Shown in pieces: positions 9,694 through 22,332 of a stretch of 64,000 nucleotides of DNA; the stretch's first letter is position 1, and each line of letters begins with the position of its first letter. Below the pieces are notes generated by a model. It was not told the DNA's origin. It saw nothing but the letters and a program-made list of their open reading frames with translations, and ran no database searches. Origin of the DNA: Populus alba (lineage: Eukaryota > Streptophyta > Magnoliopsida > Malpighiales > Salicaceae); assembly GCF_005239225.2 (NCBI RefSeq), contig NC_133297.1:20800882-20864881 (forward strand). Direction: 5' to 3'. The position numbers and the translations under genes are program-made.

Positions 9694-10302
9694 ATTATTA
9701 TTATTATTATTTATAATTTATATAGTTAACCTCCCTATGGTTTGACCCTGGTCTTGTCGGGTTATTTATTACTTTGACACTCCTGCATTTGAGATAAGAC
9801 ATCAAACTCTTTGATCGTGTCACAACTCCTAAACCTTATAATTATAACTTTATTATTATACCTAAACCCTCTTTCCTTTCCAACATCCTTTTAGAAGACA
9901 AATACTATTTTCGCTCGACGCCCCTACATGCACCTTGCAACAGGAGGTTACGTAGGTTAAATTAGGGGACCAAAATTTCAGGATCCAGATGCTGATGTGA
10001 GAAATAAATATGCTAGAAAAATTAATAAAATAAAGCCATAGAAATAGGACTTGATTTTTAAAATTTTAATTCGAATGATATAGTTAAAGAGTTCTCAAAG
10101 TTTTGAGGTGTAATGCACCTTCATCATCAACTCATAGTTGTAAAGCCTAACTTAATTCAACAAGTTGACTCAAAGTTAGTTAGGGCTAGGTGTAGAACTA
10201 GTTGGACTATAGAATTAACCTAATCAAAGCCCACATATGGTTGATTAAAAAATGCAAGTTTTTTAGCAGAGAACAAGTATGTAGTGAAAACGAGTTGTTA
10301 CT
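9694..10302. other. No gene seen between two retrotransposon segments
   Basis: AT-rich sequence with a short (ATT)n run at 9695-9708. I see no coding potential, terminal repeats or promoter that I can support. Confidence 0.5.
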
Positions 10303-10627
10303 TGTTAAGCTCAGCTTAACAAGTTGAGAGAATATAAGGAAAAATGATAGAAACTGAGAAAGAATAGAGAGTAGAGAAAGGAAGTAAAGAATGAATTATT
10401 CTTATGTATATTTTCTTCTTATCCTTTAGCATCAATATAATGAGCTTTATATTGAGCATTGCCAACCAACTATCAGATTCTTCTGCTAACTAACTAACAA
10501 ACTCTTCTAACTGATCTCCAACTATCTAACAATAGATTGTGTGTTCCTCAAGTCTTCGTCTCTAGCTCCTCCCTTGTTGCATCCTAATAGTAATGATTCT
10601 CATGTTGATGCAATTTAAGATGTAACA
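10303..10627 (-). repeat. 3' LTR of the Reina-like element
   Basis: On the plus strand it starts TGTTAAGCTCAGCTTAACAA and ends GATGTAACA. It aligns along its length with 15288-15621, including GAGCTTTATATTGAGCATT and GTGTGTTCCTCAAGTC. AAAAGGGAATAT just inside on the minus strand is the likely polypurine tract. Confidence 0.88.
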
Positions 10628-10679
10628 ATATTCCCTTTTAAAAAATATTCTTGACCTTAAGCATCAACAGACCTCAGTG

Positions 10680-11130
10680 AGAGTTTAAGGGTCGGTGTTA
10701 AACTCTGGAAACTGCAATTAAATCTCTACCAAGTCCTCCTAAGTTGTGTCTTCAGGGAAAGAATTAGACCATTAGATTAAGCATGCCACTACAGCCTTAT
10801 TATCTTTTTTCATAAGCTTCTTGTCTAAAATGGCTATTGGACAGACCTTGATTCTTCCTTCTGCGTCCGCTATTGGCAGTGTTTATGAAACTATGGCTAC
10901 ATCTCCTACCTTTTGTTTTAGTAACAAGACATGGAACACATGATACACTGCACCACCCTCTGGTAGCTTGAGCTTACAAGCTACAACTCCAATTTGTTCC
11001 GTCACTTGATAAGGGTCATAACACCTAGGATTTAGCTTAAAATTCTTTCTATACATGACACTACCCCGCCTGTAAGGTTGTAGTTTTAAGAAAACCCAAT
11101 CCCCCCACTAAGAATTTCCTTTCAGAACGC
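10680..11130 (-). pseudogene. Integrase tail and chromodomain remnant (Reina-like)
   Basis: The minus strand translates to VYHVFHVLLLKQK-like text (about 10935-10960) and then ILDKKLMKK, a short linker and WSNSFPEDTT (about 10690-10850). This is the usual integrase tail plus chromodomain of Reina chromoviruses. Stop codons interrupt it several times. Confidence 0.65.
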
Positions 11131-11962
11131 TTCTTATATGTTATTTGTTTCATCCTATTCCTCTCCTCTTCTAGCAATCCTTTTATAAGTTGATCCATAT
11201 TAATTCTTCTCTATATCCATTCTTCTATAGCCTTAACTTGAGTGGCCACCATGAGTACCATATCCCTTGCTGGAGGTTCATAGCCATATAATGCTTAAAA
11301 TGGTGTCATTTTGATAGTTGAATAAAAGTTATTGTTGTAGTACCATTATGTTGTATATATCCAATGATTCCACTTTTTGGGGTAGTGCATGGTGATGCAT
11401 CAAAGATATGTTTTCAGGCATTGATTCACCTTCTCGGTTTTTTCATCAGTTTGAGGATGGTATGATGAGCTGAGTAATAGCTTTAGTCTCAAGTGTTTAA
11501 ACAATTCTCTCTAGAAAAGACTTATGAAGATCTTATCCCTATTTGTTAGTGTTCTTATAGGCAACCCATGAAACTTATAAAATGATCCAAGAAGAGTTTA
11601 GCAACGTCTTGAGCTGTAAAGGGGTTTGCTAACACAATAAAATGCCCATGCTTAGTAATTATATCCATAATGACCATAATTGTATTCCTTCCTTTTAATC
11701 TTGGAAGCCCTTCCACGAAATCCATTATAACATTTTGTCAGGTACCTCTTGGAATTAGTAGGGCTTGCAACAATCCAGGATAAATAACCCTTTCTTCCTT
11801 AACTTGTTTACAAATATCACATTGTAGAACTATCCTTTGCATTAGTTTCTTCATAGAGGGCCAATAGAAGTGAGCCTTAAGCCTTCTATAGGTATTATGA
11901 ATTCTCGTATGACCACCAATATAGGAATCATATATAGACTTGATGAGGTCTTCCCTCAACAA
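11131..11962 (-). pseudogene. Integrase zinc finger and core remnant (Reina-like)
   Basis: The N-terminal 74 codons (11738-11962) hold an HHCC zinc finger: H18, H22, C48 and C51 of that stretch. Beyond 11738 the core continues with FVEGLPRLKG, IRTLTNRDKIF and YHPQTDEKTEKVNQ, so the catalytic Glu region is still visible. It is broken by stop codons and by loss of catalytic Asp context. Confidence 0.8.
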
Positions 11963-12384
11963 TTCGGTAAACCCTATGACAATTTTTTATTTATACTTGA
12001 TCATGCCATCTTCGTACACAAAGTTGGGAACTATGTGGCATCCCCACCATCTTACTAATGACCATATCCTGTATAATGGTATCCTTTTTATACGAGGCAT
12101 ATATTTGCTCATACCAAGACTAAATTATCTTTGTTATGGTTGTGAAACCACCACCTTCTAGCTTATCCTATTGTAGTTTGCCTATCCCATAAGTATCCCT
12201 TCTAGATAATGGATCTGCAGCTTTGTTCTACTTTCCCTTTCGGTAAATGATTTGATAATTTAATCCCAATAATTTAGTTACACCCTTTTTTCTAAATGGG
12301 AGTGTGAATCTTTTGGTCAAACATATGTTTAAGGCTTTCATGATCAATTTGAATGACAAACTATTCTAGTTCCAAGTAATGCCT

Positions 12385-12990
12385 TCATTTATCAACTGCC
12401 ATCAGAATAGCAAGGTACTCCTTCTTATATATGAATAACCCTAGGTGTCTAACCCTTAAAGCCTTGCTCAGAAATGCCAAAGGTCTTCCTTCTTGGTTAA
12501 ACATCGCTCCAATTCTAGTATTGTAAGCATTTGTTTCCAATACAAATGGTTTGGTGAAGTCTGGGTGGGAAAGGACTAAAGCTTCACACAAGGCTCTTTT
12601 TAGAATGTGGAAAGCCTTTAATGCACCCTCATGCCAAAGGAAGTTATTCTTCTTGAGCATATATGTCAGGGGTTTACTGATAACACTAAATCTTCTAATG
12701 AATTTTTTATAGTAACAAGTTAGGCCCAGGAATCCCCTTAACTCTTTAATGGATCTTAAGACTAGCCATTTTTGCACTTCCTCCATCTTCTTAGGATCAG
12801 TTGCCACTCCATCCACTAAGATTATATGTCCCAAGTACTCCATTTGTGGCTCACCAAATGTGCATTTAGATCTTTTTGCAAATAATTGGTTAATCTTAAG
12901 AGTTTCTAAGACTTTTTTTCAAAGTGATTAATATATGCTTCATAAAAATAACAATAAATGAGGATATCATCAAAGAATACTAAGACAAAT
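12385..12990 (-). pseudogene. RT thumb/RNase H region of the Reina-like element
   Basis: From about 12985 the minus strand reads FFDDILIY, the RT catalytic motif. After a short break the open stretch 12843-12385 reads YLGHIILVDGVATDPKK, RGFLGLTCYYKKFIRRFS and HPDFTKPFVLETNAYNTRIG, the RT-RNase H connection and the start of RNase H. The first RNase H Asp is replaced (ETNA for the usual ETDA). Confidence 0.85.
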
Positions 12991-13360
12991 TTCCTCAAGA
13001 ATGGGTATAAGATACCATTTATCAATGCTTGAAAAGTGGCGAGAGCATTCGTGATACCAAGCGAGAGCATTCGTGAGACCAAAGGTCATTACGTTGAATT
13101 CATAGTGCCTTTTGTAAGTATGAAATGTTATTTTTTCAATATCTCCTTCGTGTATGAGGACCTGATGATAGCCTGACCTTAGATCTAGTTTTAAGAAAAA
13201 GCTAGATCCTTGTAACTCATCCAATAGGACATTTATCAGAGGAATGGGAAACTTGTTCTTAATTGTGATTGCATTTAGCTGTCTAAAGTCCATACATAAA
13301 CGCCATGTTTTGTCCTTCTTCTTTACCAGTAGAGCAAGAGAAGTAAAAAGACTTATGTTT
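12970..13360 (-). pseudogene. RT finger/palm region of the Reina-like element
   Basis: MDFRQLNAITIKNKFPIPLI and FFLKLDLRSGYHQVLIHEGD followed by [13 protein letters not shown] are RT motifs of Ty3/gypsy elements. An internal 20-bp direct duplication near 13036-13080 (CGAGAGCATTCGTGA twice) distorts the reading frame after FGLTNA. Confidence 0.85.
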
Positions 13361-13677
13361 GGTTGTATAATGCTATGTTATAGCATCTCTTTAACCATCC
13401 TTTCAATCTCTCCCTTCTAAAAGAATGAGCTTTTATAGGGTCTGCAATTGACAGGTTAAGCTCCTAGTTTTAGTGAAATCTTGTGATCATATTTCTTGGT
13501 AGGTGGAAGCTCTGTTGGTTTTGCAAATACAGTTGCCTAGTCTGTCAGCAATCTTGCTATCTTTGTGTTAGTAAGTACATGGTGTGGTTCTGCTTTTGCT
13601 TCTATACAAAAAATTTGCCTTACGAACCCCATTATAACTGCCTTTAAATTCTTTTTGACCTTCTCTCCTGTAATGCA

Positions 13678-14262
13678 CTAAAGATTAGCTCCTTCCACAA
13701 TGCCTCTAGGCTTGATCATTCTTCCCTCCTTCCTAAAGGATATTTTTATTTTGATGAAATCAAATAGAACTGGTGAATTTAGCCAATCCATTCCCAATAC
13801 TACATCACACCTTTCTAGTTTCAAAATCTTTAAATCTGCTACAAATTCATAGTTTTGCATAAACCATTTAAACCTCGTTGTATAGGAATCATATAATATG
13901 GTACTGTCATTTGCTATTGTTATTGCTAAGACTAAGGATCTTTCTATAAAGATTTGCAATTCTCCCACAATATGTTCATCAATGAAGTTATGTGTGCTTC
14001 CAATGTCAATGAGGATTACCAACTCCCTTCCATGATAACTGCCCCTGATCCTAATGGTGTTATATGTATAATTATCTGTCAATGCATTTAATGATAGACT
14101 ATATTCTTTAATCTTTTTATTTGTCATCAGATCTTCAATGATGTTTTCTGCTTCTACATCCAGAAAGTCTTCCTCCTCATTACCATCAATCATGTGTAAT
14201 CCTTTAACACCACACTTGTACTCTGGCATGAACTTATCTACATACTTGAAACATTGCCCCAA
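13678..14262 (-). pseudogene. Aspartic protease domain (Reina-like)
   Basis: The open stretch of 194 codons contains VILIDIGSTHNFIDEHIV at residues 83-100. The retropepsin active site D-S/T-G reads D-I-G here (codons near 13999-14007), so the enzyme would be inactive. VLGMDWL near the C-terminus is the usual gypsy protease tail. No zinc knuckle is recognisable upstream. Confidence 0.82.
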
Positions 14263-14448
14263 CTTACGCCTTTATTCATATATAGTCTCCGAAACTTTTT
14301 GTTTCTACTAATTATCATTCATTTATGGATTGGTGTACTTAGTTTGAAAATTACCTATTGGCCTACCAGATTGTACAACAGTTATAAGCCTAGATACAAA
14401 TTTGTTTTTTCTTGCCAAGACACTGTTCGATTCCTCCTGCCATTTAGC

Positions 14449-15257
14449 TTAATCAAAAGTTGTCATCAATATCATTGGCTTTAGTATCTTCAACATAGGT
14501 TTGATATCTTTCTTTAATCCACTAATGAAACTAGAGATATAGTAAGATTCAAGAAGTAAAAGATTTAATGAATGTATTAGTGACTTAAGCTCCTCAAACC
14601 TCTCTATATATTCCTCAATACCACCTTCTTGTGTTAATTTGTTGAAGTCCTCTACTATGTTAGCTTTATTGCCAAACCTGTTGCATATGGCTCCTAAGAA
14701 TTCTTCCCAATCAATTGAATATTTCACACCACACATGTAGCCTTCAAACCAAATCTTTGCCTTCCCTTCCAAGTAAAGAGATGCTAGTTTTACCCATTGT
14801 TGAAAAAGAGTTGAGTTGAGTTTAAAAAACTTCCTATGCTTTCTAAACCAGCCACTCAGAATATCTCCCCAAAATGATATAAGATCCATCCCTGGAAGAG
14901 AAGGATTATTCACCATTTTTTACTGTTAATTGGTTTGATCTCCCTGAGCGTGGCCTTTTCCTCTTGATAGCATTCTATATGGACTGCCCTTTGCTGGTGT
15001 ATGTAATATTCCCTTGGAGTTGCTTTCTAAATCCTTCCTCATCACCTGATTAGCAAGAAATGTTTGGAATTAATTTGATAGTGTTTCAATTTGTGAACTG
15101 ATTTGATCAATTCTCTTTATTTGTTCACTAAGTTGTTCTTGCCATTTATTTTGTTGATCAACCAAAGACTCTTGAAATTCTTGTTAAAGGTTCTGTATCT
15201 GCTCCTCAACTTCTTGTAGTGATATTCAATGTTTTTTAGTTTATGATTTTTCACCAT
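14449..15257 (-). pseudogene. gag of the Reina-like element
   Basis: A possible start ATG lies at about 15257, just inside the PBS. A coiled, charged N-terminus is followed by the conserved gag core (14916-14449) with FQQWVKLASLYLEGKAKIWF and EYIERFEELKSLIH, matching retrotransposon gag capsid domains. Stops separate the two parts. Confidence 0.75.
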
Positions 15258-15264
15258 GTTGTTG

Positions 15265-15287
15265 GATCTTAAGGCTCTTATACCAAT
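15265..15287 (-). other. Primer-binding site, initiator tRNA-Met type
   Basis: Directly inside the 5' LTR the minus strand reads TTGGTATAAGAGCCTTAAG. The usual plant initiator-Met PBS is TGGTATCAGAGC; one base differs. It fixes the element's orientation. Confidence 0.8.
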
Positions 15288-15621
15288 TCTTAAGCTTAGC
15301 TTAACAAGTTAAGAGAATATAAGGAAAAAGGATAGAAACTGAGAAAGAACAGAGGTAAGAGAGAGAGAGCAGAGAAAGGAAGTGAATAATGGATTAGTCT
15401 TCTGTATATTTTCTTCTTATCATTTACCATCACTATAATGAGCTTTATATTGAGCATTACTAAATAACTAATAGATTCTTTCACTAACAAATTCTTCTAA
15501 GTAATCTCCAACTAACTAACTAACAATAAATTGTGTGTTCCTCAAGTCGTTGTCTCTATCTCCCCTCTTATTGCATCCTACTAGTAATGATTTGCATGAT
15601 GACGCAGCTTAGGGTGTAACA
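15288..15621 (-). repeat. 5' LTR of the Reina-like element
   Basis: It aligns with 10303-10627 throughout, with scattered substitutions and a GAGAGAGA expansion near 15360. Its right end is AGGGTGTAACA. The divergence from its partner indicates an old insertion. Confidence 0.88.
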
Positions 15622-17819
15622 TTGCATAAACCAATTGAATAGCATTGGAAGAAATCAAAAGAGAGTTTTTAGTAGAAGAATGAAGAAGGCGGCGACAGCA
15701 ACAATAAATAATATAGCAAAAATGGTAGCAGCAACAGTTGCATTACAAAAACAACAGTTAAAATTAGATGCTATAGTTTTGATCTATTGATAGTTAGTAC
15801 TTAGAAGTTAACGAATTGTTACTTGGTTAGTTAATTGTCATTGCATAAATGGCCTTGTATTAGAAACGTCAAAAACAAGTAATAAGAATTTATTGTTTCT
15901 GTAGCAATATAGTTTCTTCTTCTTCGTTCTTACATTACACTACTTGTTGAGAGAATTCTTAACACATGAACCTTGTGATTACTAAAGAGTCTTTTAATTT
16001 GAGCCCAACATGTGGTTCATGTCATACTTCATTTTAAGACAATGATAGATTTTAAGACAAAAGAAATAGAAATATTTGAGGACTCATTTGTTTTATAGAA
16101 AATGGTTTTCTAAAAATTACATTCCAAACTTTCTCATATTTGTTTTGTTGGATTTCCCGAAACACATATACACAACGAAAACGATAAATTTAAAAAACTT
16201 TTAAGAGTCTCAAGGATCTCGTTAGACAGGTCTAGAGTTATTTAGGGTTTATATGAAGATTACCTAAAGATCAAAAATTATTTTCGACTTTGAATATTTA
16301 CTTCAAGGCTAGGTGTTGCAAACCATAAGTTATCCAAGTGTTTGGCCTTTAACAGTAATCCGTATGAACCACTAGTGAGAAATATCCTAAATCCTTTTAG
16401 GAGAGAGAGATTATTATATTTTAAAGTGTTGGCTCTTTTCTTATATATTTTAAGTGTTTATATATTATGCTCTACTCATATTTTACATCACTATTCACAT
16501 GAAATAGGAGGCATAGCTTACTATTTATAGGAAAACCTAAAAACCCTATAAATGGTAAAATATCAATTTGCCCCTTAAATAATATCTCATATATTATTTT
16601 AGGCTAATTTTAGAAATTTATTCAATCAAGTTCGTACTTGATTGTTTCTGGATCTAGAATTGCAATAACTTGTATTAATTACATTCTAGTCCTTAATTTC
16701 TAAAAAAATTTATAATCAAGTCACACATGATTAATTATCTTATTTTAATTTATAATCAATGGTTTTTGTGTGACACATTAGATTCTCCAATAAGTTGACC
16801 CAAATATAAATCACAATTCTAAATAAATAAGATTAAATAAATTAATTTATTATCAACTCAACAATTGATTAATTTATATTTAAAGATTAAGTGCAATGTC
16901 TAGTAACTTGTCATGACCCTTCAAATATTAGAAAAATCATAAGTGATTTGACTTAACTTTTCAACAACCAGTTTCTCAGTGTAATTATTATCCCTTCATC
17001 AACAATGTTCTGATTTAGATATTATAGCATGGAGTGTGTCTACTTTGCAAATGATGTTTGTTTTTAATATCATAGTCATTGATTCTTTGAATAAAATTTA
17101 AAACTATTTTTAAATTTCATTTAACTTTACATAAGGATTTACAATCAATATTATTTGAGAATAGATTAAATATTTTTTCTAATTCATTAAGGGTAATAAA
17201 TCATCTCTTGATTACATAAATATCTTTATATAGTTCATATAATATCTAATATCTACTCATTTGTTAACCTTAGTTAGCACAACATGTAGCATGATAAAAA
17301 AAATATAACACTCCTTAAATAAGATAACTTAGTGATTTCAAGTTTAAGGATCACCTACACAACCATCACATAAGCCTTTCCATAGACACAAGTGATCTCT
17401 CCATATTAAATTCTCATATGGGTTAATTCAGTGTACATGTAATCTGACAAACACCTACATATTAGTTCTAAATATCCCTCGTATCTTAGTTTATGAGAAC
17501 AATTGCTTCCTTCCATAAGAAAAAAAATATAATATGCATCAGTTTTAATAGCTCTAATTAATATTTAGTATTAATAGAACATTGACTAAGAACATTTAGG
17601 AACCATGTTTTGATGCAATAAGAATCTTATAATTATAACAACTTCATAATTTTCTTTGCAAATCATTTTTACCCCAAGAACTTTATGTTTACTCTAGGTT
17701 TGTTAATCATATATTAGACTCATTCATCAAATATTTGATGAATATTATATGTTTCAAAATTCAATTATTTTGGAAAATTAAGGGTTTTCTTTGTCTTAAA
17801 AAAAAAAATGGTGTTGTTG
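15622..17819. other. No gene seen; AT-rich intergenic stretch
   Basis: Long AT-rich sequence with no ORF above about 65 codons and no recognised domain, PBS or LTR border. Confidence 0.5.
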
Positions 17820-18060
17820 TTTGGGTAACCTACTCGTGATCTGAAAAATATCTAGAATTTTTCATAAATAGTTTGTGATCAGGTGATCTACTTATGGTTT
17901 ATGATCACGTAATCTTCCTATAATGTGAAAAATATCTAGGATTTTTCATGAATAATTTGTGTTCAGGTGACCTGCTCATAGTATGAAAAATACCTAGGAT
18001 TTTTCATAAATGATTTGTGTTCGGGTGACCTTCTTGTGGTGTGGAAAATACAAAGATTTT
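17820..18060. repeat. Tandem repeat, about 70-bp units
   Basis: Three to four diverged units share GTGAAAAATATCTAGGATTT, TTCATAAATAGTTTGTG and CAGGTGACCTGCTCATAG-like blocks. No coding role is apparent. Confidence 0.75.
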
Positions 18061-18560
18061 TTTAACTTGATTATTTTGCAGAGTGATGAGCTTGAAGAAA
18101 ATTTCTTTTAAAAAAAATCAGCTCGAATAAGATTTTGCAATTTTGGCTTTTTAATATAGTGATCTTCTTAAAGATCTAGACATTTTAGAAAGTGATGAGC
18201 TTAAAAAAAATTTCTTGGAAAGAGAGATCAACTCAAAGAAGATTTTGAATTTTTTACTTATAAAGTGATTATCTTGAAGATCTAGTCATTTTTAAAGAGT
18301 GACAGACTTGAAAGAAATTTCTTTGAAAAAGAGATTAGCTCGAAGAAAAAATTGATATTTTAATTTTTTATGTAACAATCATCTCGAGATTTGGTTATTT
18401 TATAGATTGACGAGCTTAGAGAAAATTTTTAATTTTGACCTTTTATAGAATGGTCATCTCAAATATTTAGTCATTTTAGAGAGAGGTGAGCTGGAAAAAA
18501 ATTTATAAATAGAGCGGTCATCTCAAAAATTTAATCATTTTAAAGAGTGACAAGCTTAAA
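18060..18560. repeat. Tandem repeat, about 120-bp diverged units
   Basis: AGTGATGAGCTTGAAGAAAA, ATTTCTTTGAAAAAGAGAT and GATCTTCTTAAAGATCTAG-like blocks recur about four times. The last units run into the gag fragment at 18520, so the repeat may belong to the same decayed element. Confidence 0.7.
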
Positions 18561-18992
18561 GAAATTTTATAATTTTGTCCTTGGAGATGGAAGAATGTTA
18601 ATGATACATGTTGAGCTTCGATAATGCCTTCGTACTCAAAGAATTGATCTACTATGTGGAACCATTTAGTAAGGTCATTCTCAAAGTATATTGGAAACTC
18701 AAGTTTAGCCAATTTAGATGAGAGCATTTGTCTTCCCCCTTCTATTTTCTCTATGAATTCTTCTTTATTGTGGCGAGTGCAACCACTAGGTCATTGTTGT
18801 TGCTATTGGATCCCTTTTTGTTTGATCGTAAAGCCTTTGTTAGCTTGTTAATGGTGCCTTTCATTTGGTGGAACCTGTCAATAATGTTAAGCTTCATTTT
18901 ACTCATACCATCCTGAAGTCCTCCAAGCCCCACTTCAAGATTTTCAATTTGTTCTTTGTTGGTTGCCATGGTGTATCTGCTCTAATACCAAA
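18520..18992 (-). pseudogene. N-terminal gag fragment of a Ty3/gypsy element
   Basis: An ATG at 18969 opens a 72-codon frame rich in coiled-coil-like heptads (MATNKEQIENLEVGLGGLQD...). After a frameshift the text LAKLEFPIYFENDLTKWFHI and FFEYEGIIEAQHVSLTFFHL (18727-18540) is the start of a gypsy gag capsid domain. Upstream, the minus strand reads TTTGGTATTAGAGCAG, an initiator-Met-type PBS. The rest of gag and pol is absent. Confidence 0.75.
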
Positions 18993-19407
18993 TGATAGGT
19001 TCCAGTCAAAGCTTTTAGTATTATGCAAATAGATTCTTTTTTGGGTAAGAATATACCACATGTATTTTTTATTGAATGAACTCCCTCTTCTCTGTATAAT
19101 ACCAAAGTTTATAACATAAATAAATAACAAACTTCTCCTAAAATACTAGCAAAACTACATGGAATTAAGACTCTAACAACTAACTCCTACTAAATAGTTA
19201 GCACTTATTCAAACAAACCAAAATAGAACTTGACTGTTTTTTCTTGTACTTGCAGGATACCACAGTGGACTAATTCCACTCCATTAGATCTTCACAGCTT
19301 TATAAACCTGAGATTATTGATAAGCACATGTTGAGATCTTCTTGGCTTATCAACGAACCTTGAAGCTTAGCAGACTTTGAAAGACTTAAGGGCTTAAAAA
19401 TATAACA
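18993..19407 (-). repeat. 5' LTR of the truncated gypsy element, about 415 bp
   Basis: The PBS ends at 18992, fixing one border: plus-strand TGATAGGTTCC starts the repeat. The other border is taken at AAAAATATAACA (19407), which gives TG...CA termini on the minus strand. No second LTR is present, so the outer border is provisional. Confidence 0.55.
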
Positions 19408-22332
19408 CCACTAACGGTGATGAAGCAAATTATATCCCTTGAGATTAGTGAAAAATTATGCTATTTTCTCATTAAACTAGATTTACTTATGTATATTCTA
19501 GAGATGCTCTTAGTTTTTCCTTCTGTTTTAGTTAAGAGAGACAATGGCCCATCTGCTCTTCTTATTTCTTTCCTTATGAAAGGCTCCAAGCCTTTTGGTT
19601 GGAAAATAAAAGGAACCAGCGTTGGGTTTGGAATGGTTGTTATCACAACTAAAGTCTATAAAGAATGGGTTAATCTGTCGTTAGAAGGAGATGATGACTT
19701 GATCAATTAAATGTTGTGGTGGGTTGCTCCATTTCGGCTGCCATGGCTGGATTATGAAGGCAACATCATGTTTGGAGTTTTTGTGGGTTCCTGGCAATAA
19801 TATAAAGGTTGTTTCTAGTTTGATTTAGATGTGGTTTTAGGGTTGGTTTTGATTATTAATAATGGTGGAGATTGGCTATTATAACCGTCAAGGGTTGGAG
19901 GAGGAGAGAGGTTGCATGATGGTGTAAAATTTTTAGGTTAAGCCTTGTTTATAGCAGTGTTCCCTCCCTTCAGGCTACTTTTGCAATATGGTTTCGTGGG
20001 ACTTTTGTTGAAGAAATGGGAAGTATCTAGGGTTATGAGCTCTACTCTTGGATTATGATTTTATGGGATTTTTATAAGAGAAATAGGGAGTGTTTGGGGT
20101 TAAGAGCTGGTGGAATCTCGACCCTTGATGTTCAAGAAGAAAGTATGACCATTAACTACAACCAATGAAAAAAAGCTTGTTCTAATCTACGTTTATCAAG
20201 GTGGTTACACCATTTAAGAATTTTAGCGGTTGGGGTATGAGTTTGTTGTGATTTTTTTTCTTGAATCTTAAAGGGAAATGAAGAAGATCTGAGCGGTTAG
20301 AATTGTATAGGAACATCATGTGCGTTGATCTTGGCACCCATAATCTTGCAAAGATGAAGGTTTGAGAGAGTCTAAAAGAGAACAACCCAGGCATATTCTT
20401 TATAGTTGTGATTGAGATAGGTCATTGTGGTATTTTCTTTCATCTTTTAGAATAAAATAATGATTTTGATGGTTGATTCTTGTTGATAGGAATCATTACT
20501 GCATTTTGGAAAGAAAAAAAATAGGTATTTTGTGAGAGGATAAGGATCAGGATTGGGTTAAAATAGGGCAACTTGTCTATGGTTTCTCTTTTCCAAATAA
20601 ACGGCCTTTCATCTATAGTATCTTCTTCAATTTAGCCCCAACTCTTTTAAATTTTTCAAATAAGCCCTTAATCAAACCCAATTTTTAGAGTTTTTTCAAT
20701 TTCACTCTTGGAATGTTTCAATCGAATCCTCTACTTTTCATTCCTGCTTCACAAGGATCATTGGTTTTAGGATTCTTCAATTTGGTAGTTAATGAACTTT
20801 AACCTTAAAACTTCTTACAATTAAGCTCATGTTTGCACCAAGTAGACTCTCTAAAGTTCATTTGGGTCCTTGATCTTGTAATTATTGCAAATTGAGCTGA
20901 ATTAAACCTCCAAACTTAATTTTTTTTCAATTAAGTCTTTAACTAAATCAATTAAACCCATTAAAAGTTTAATTGAACAATTGAACTTAATTAATTCTTT
21001 TAATTTTATCCAAATTTACTTTCAAACTTAATTTTGCTTCAATTAAGTCATTCTTCAGCCTATCTTGCCAATAATATTCCAATCTTACTATCCTTTCAGT
21101 GTTTTTAGCCTATTGTAGCTCAAAAGTTTATCTATTTATATCTTGATAATATTTTTGGGTTTTGAATTTATGATTCTTTTTTACTTTTTGAATATTTCAG
21201 AAAAATATTTTTTTTTACATAAAAGAATTTTGACTCAAAATTAGATTATAATAATTGGTTTAAATACTTATTTTATTATTAAATATATTTAGAGAAATGA
21301 TTTAATGATCAAGTAAATCATAATTTGATTATATCTTCTTAGCAATGAGTTATTTCTTTTACAATGATTGCAAATCTTTTTTTAGTACAATTTCTATGAG
21401 TTTAAATTAATTCAAAAAAATAATATTGATTATCAATAAAATAAAAATAATGACTTATCTGATCTTATCAATTATTAGAATTTTTTATCTTGAACAAATC
21501 ATGAATTATTCTAGAATAGTATTCAAAATCTCTTCGAAAACTTATAGCAACTTGCCAAACAAAAGCTAATAGAAAAAGAGAACAGAGTGATTATTAACAT
21601 AACATCGATGATTGGATTTAAAAAAACATAGGCTTTAGGCAATTTTGTAAAGAAAAAACTACTTGAATAAAAGGCAAAATTGAAACAGATACAAATCAAA
21701 TTTAAAATATTAAGCATAACAAACATTTTATTCTTGAAGATAATTGCATTTTGATCTATATATTATTTCAAACATTATAATACATATCTATCATAATTAT
21801 TTAATAATTATATCTTCTATGACACTACCACATCTTCTATTCCATCTAGGATTTTGTCTCAACCATCCCTTTCTTTTACCCTGAAACAATGACGCGACCT
21901 AAAAGTTTTCCTTAATGAACCAAATCATATAACGTGCATGATCAATGATCAAATTTTCCTTGGTTCTCTTGCTCAGTATCTCTCTAAAATATGTCAATCT
22001 CCTCTCACCTTTGTTAACAACTCAAAAGTCAAAACTGTGTGATATGCTTGTTGCTATCAATATAAACGCTCAGAATATAGCCACACTTTTTAAGTTGGAA
22101 TAAGAAGGAAGAAATCATGATTCAATCGAGCAAATCTCGTAGCTACTATAGACAATATTTGGAATACAGTCGTAAGCATCTGTTGTATAAAAACAGAGTT
22201 ATTCATGTCACACTTTCATTCAAGGAAAAAAAAAAACATTTTGTTAAAGGATATCATTATCCTTTTCCATGGCAAAAAAAAAAAAATTAAATCATGCCCC
22301 CTTTTAAACTGTAGTCAGCAAGCAAACAGGGT
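19408..22332. other. Intergenic; no gene recognised
   Basis: A 97-codon plus-strand frame at 19417-19710 has no recognisable domain and is probably chance. Bases 20560-21090 are rich in CAATTAAG and AACTT motifs and resemble the U3 part of LTR A (33780-34170), suggesting a decayed LTR. The remainder is AT-rich. The 3' UTR of the nucleotidase gene must start below 22333, but its end is not visible. Confidence 0.5.

Larger units (their letters stand above)
10303..15621 (-). mobile_element. Ty3/gypsy chromovirus (Reina-like), decayed, both LTRs present
   Basis: Two LTRs of about 325 and 334 bp bound 4.7 kb containing, on the minus strand, gag, protease, RT, RNase H, integrase and a chromodomain remnant in that order. 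A primer-binding site matching initiator tRNA-Met lies inside the right LTR, which makes that the 5' LTR. Stops and frameshifts break every domain. Short LTRs, small size and the C-terminal chromodomain suggest the Reina clade. Flanking bases TTACT (left) and TTGCA (right) could be a degenerate target-site duplication. Confidence 0.9.

Noticed and set aside
19417..19710. 97-codon plus-strand frame as a gene
   Set aside because: No domain or homologue recognised. It starts just outside an LTR and could be chance; left as intergenic.
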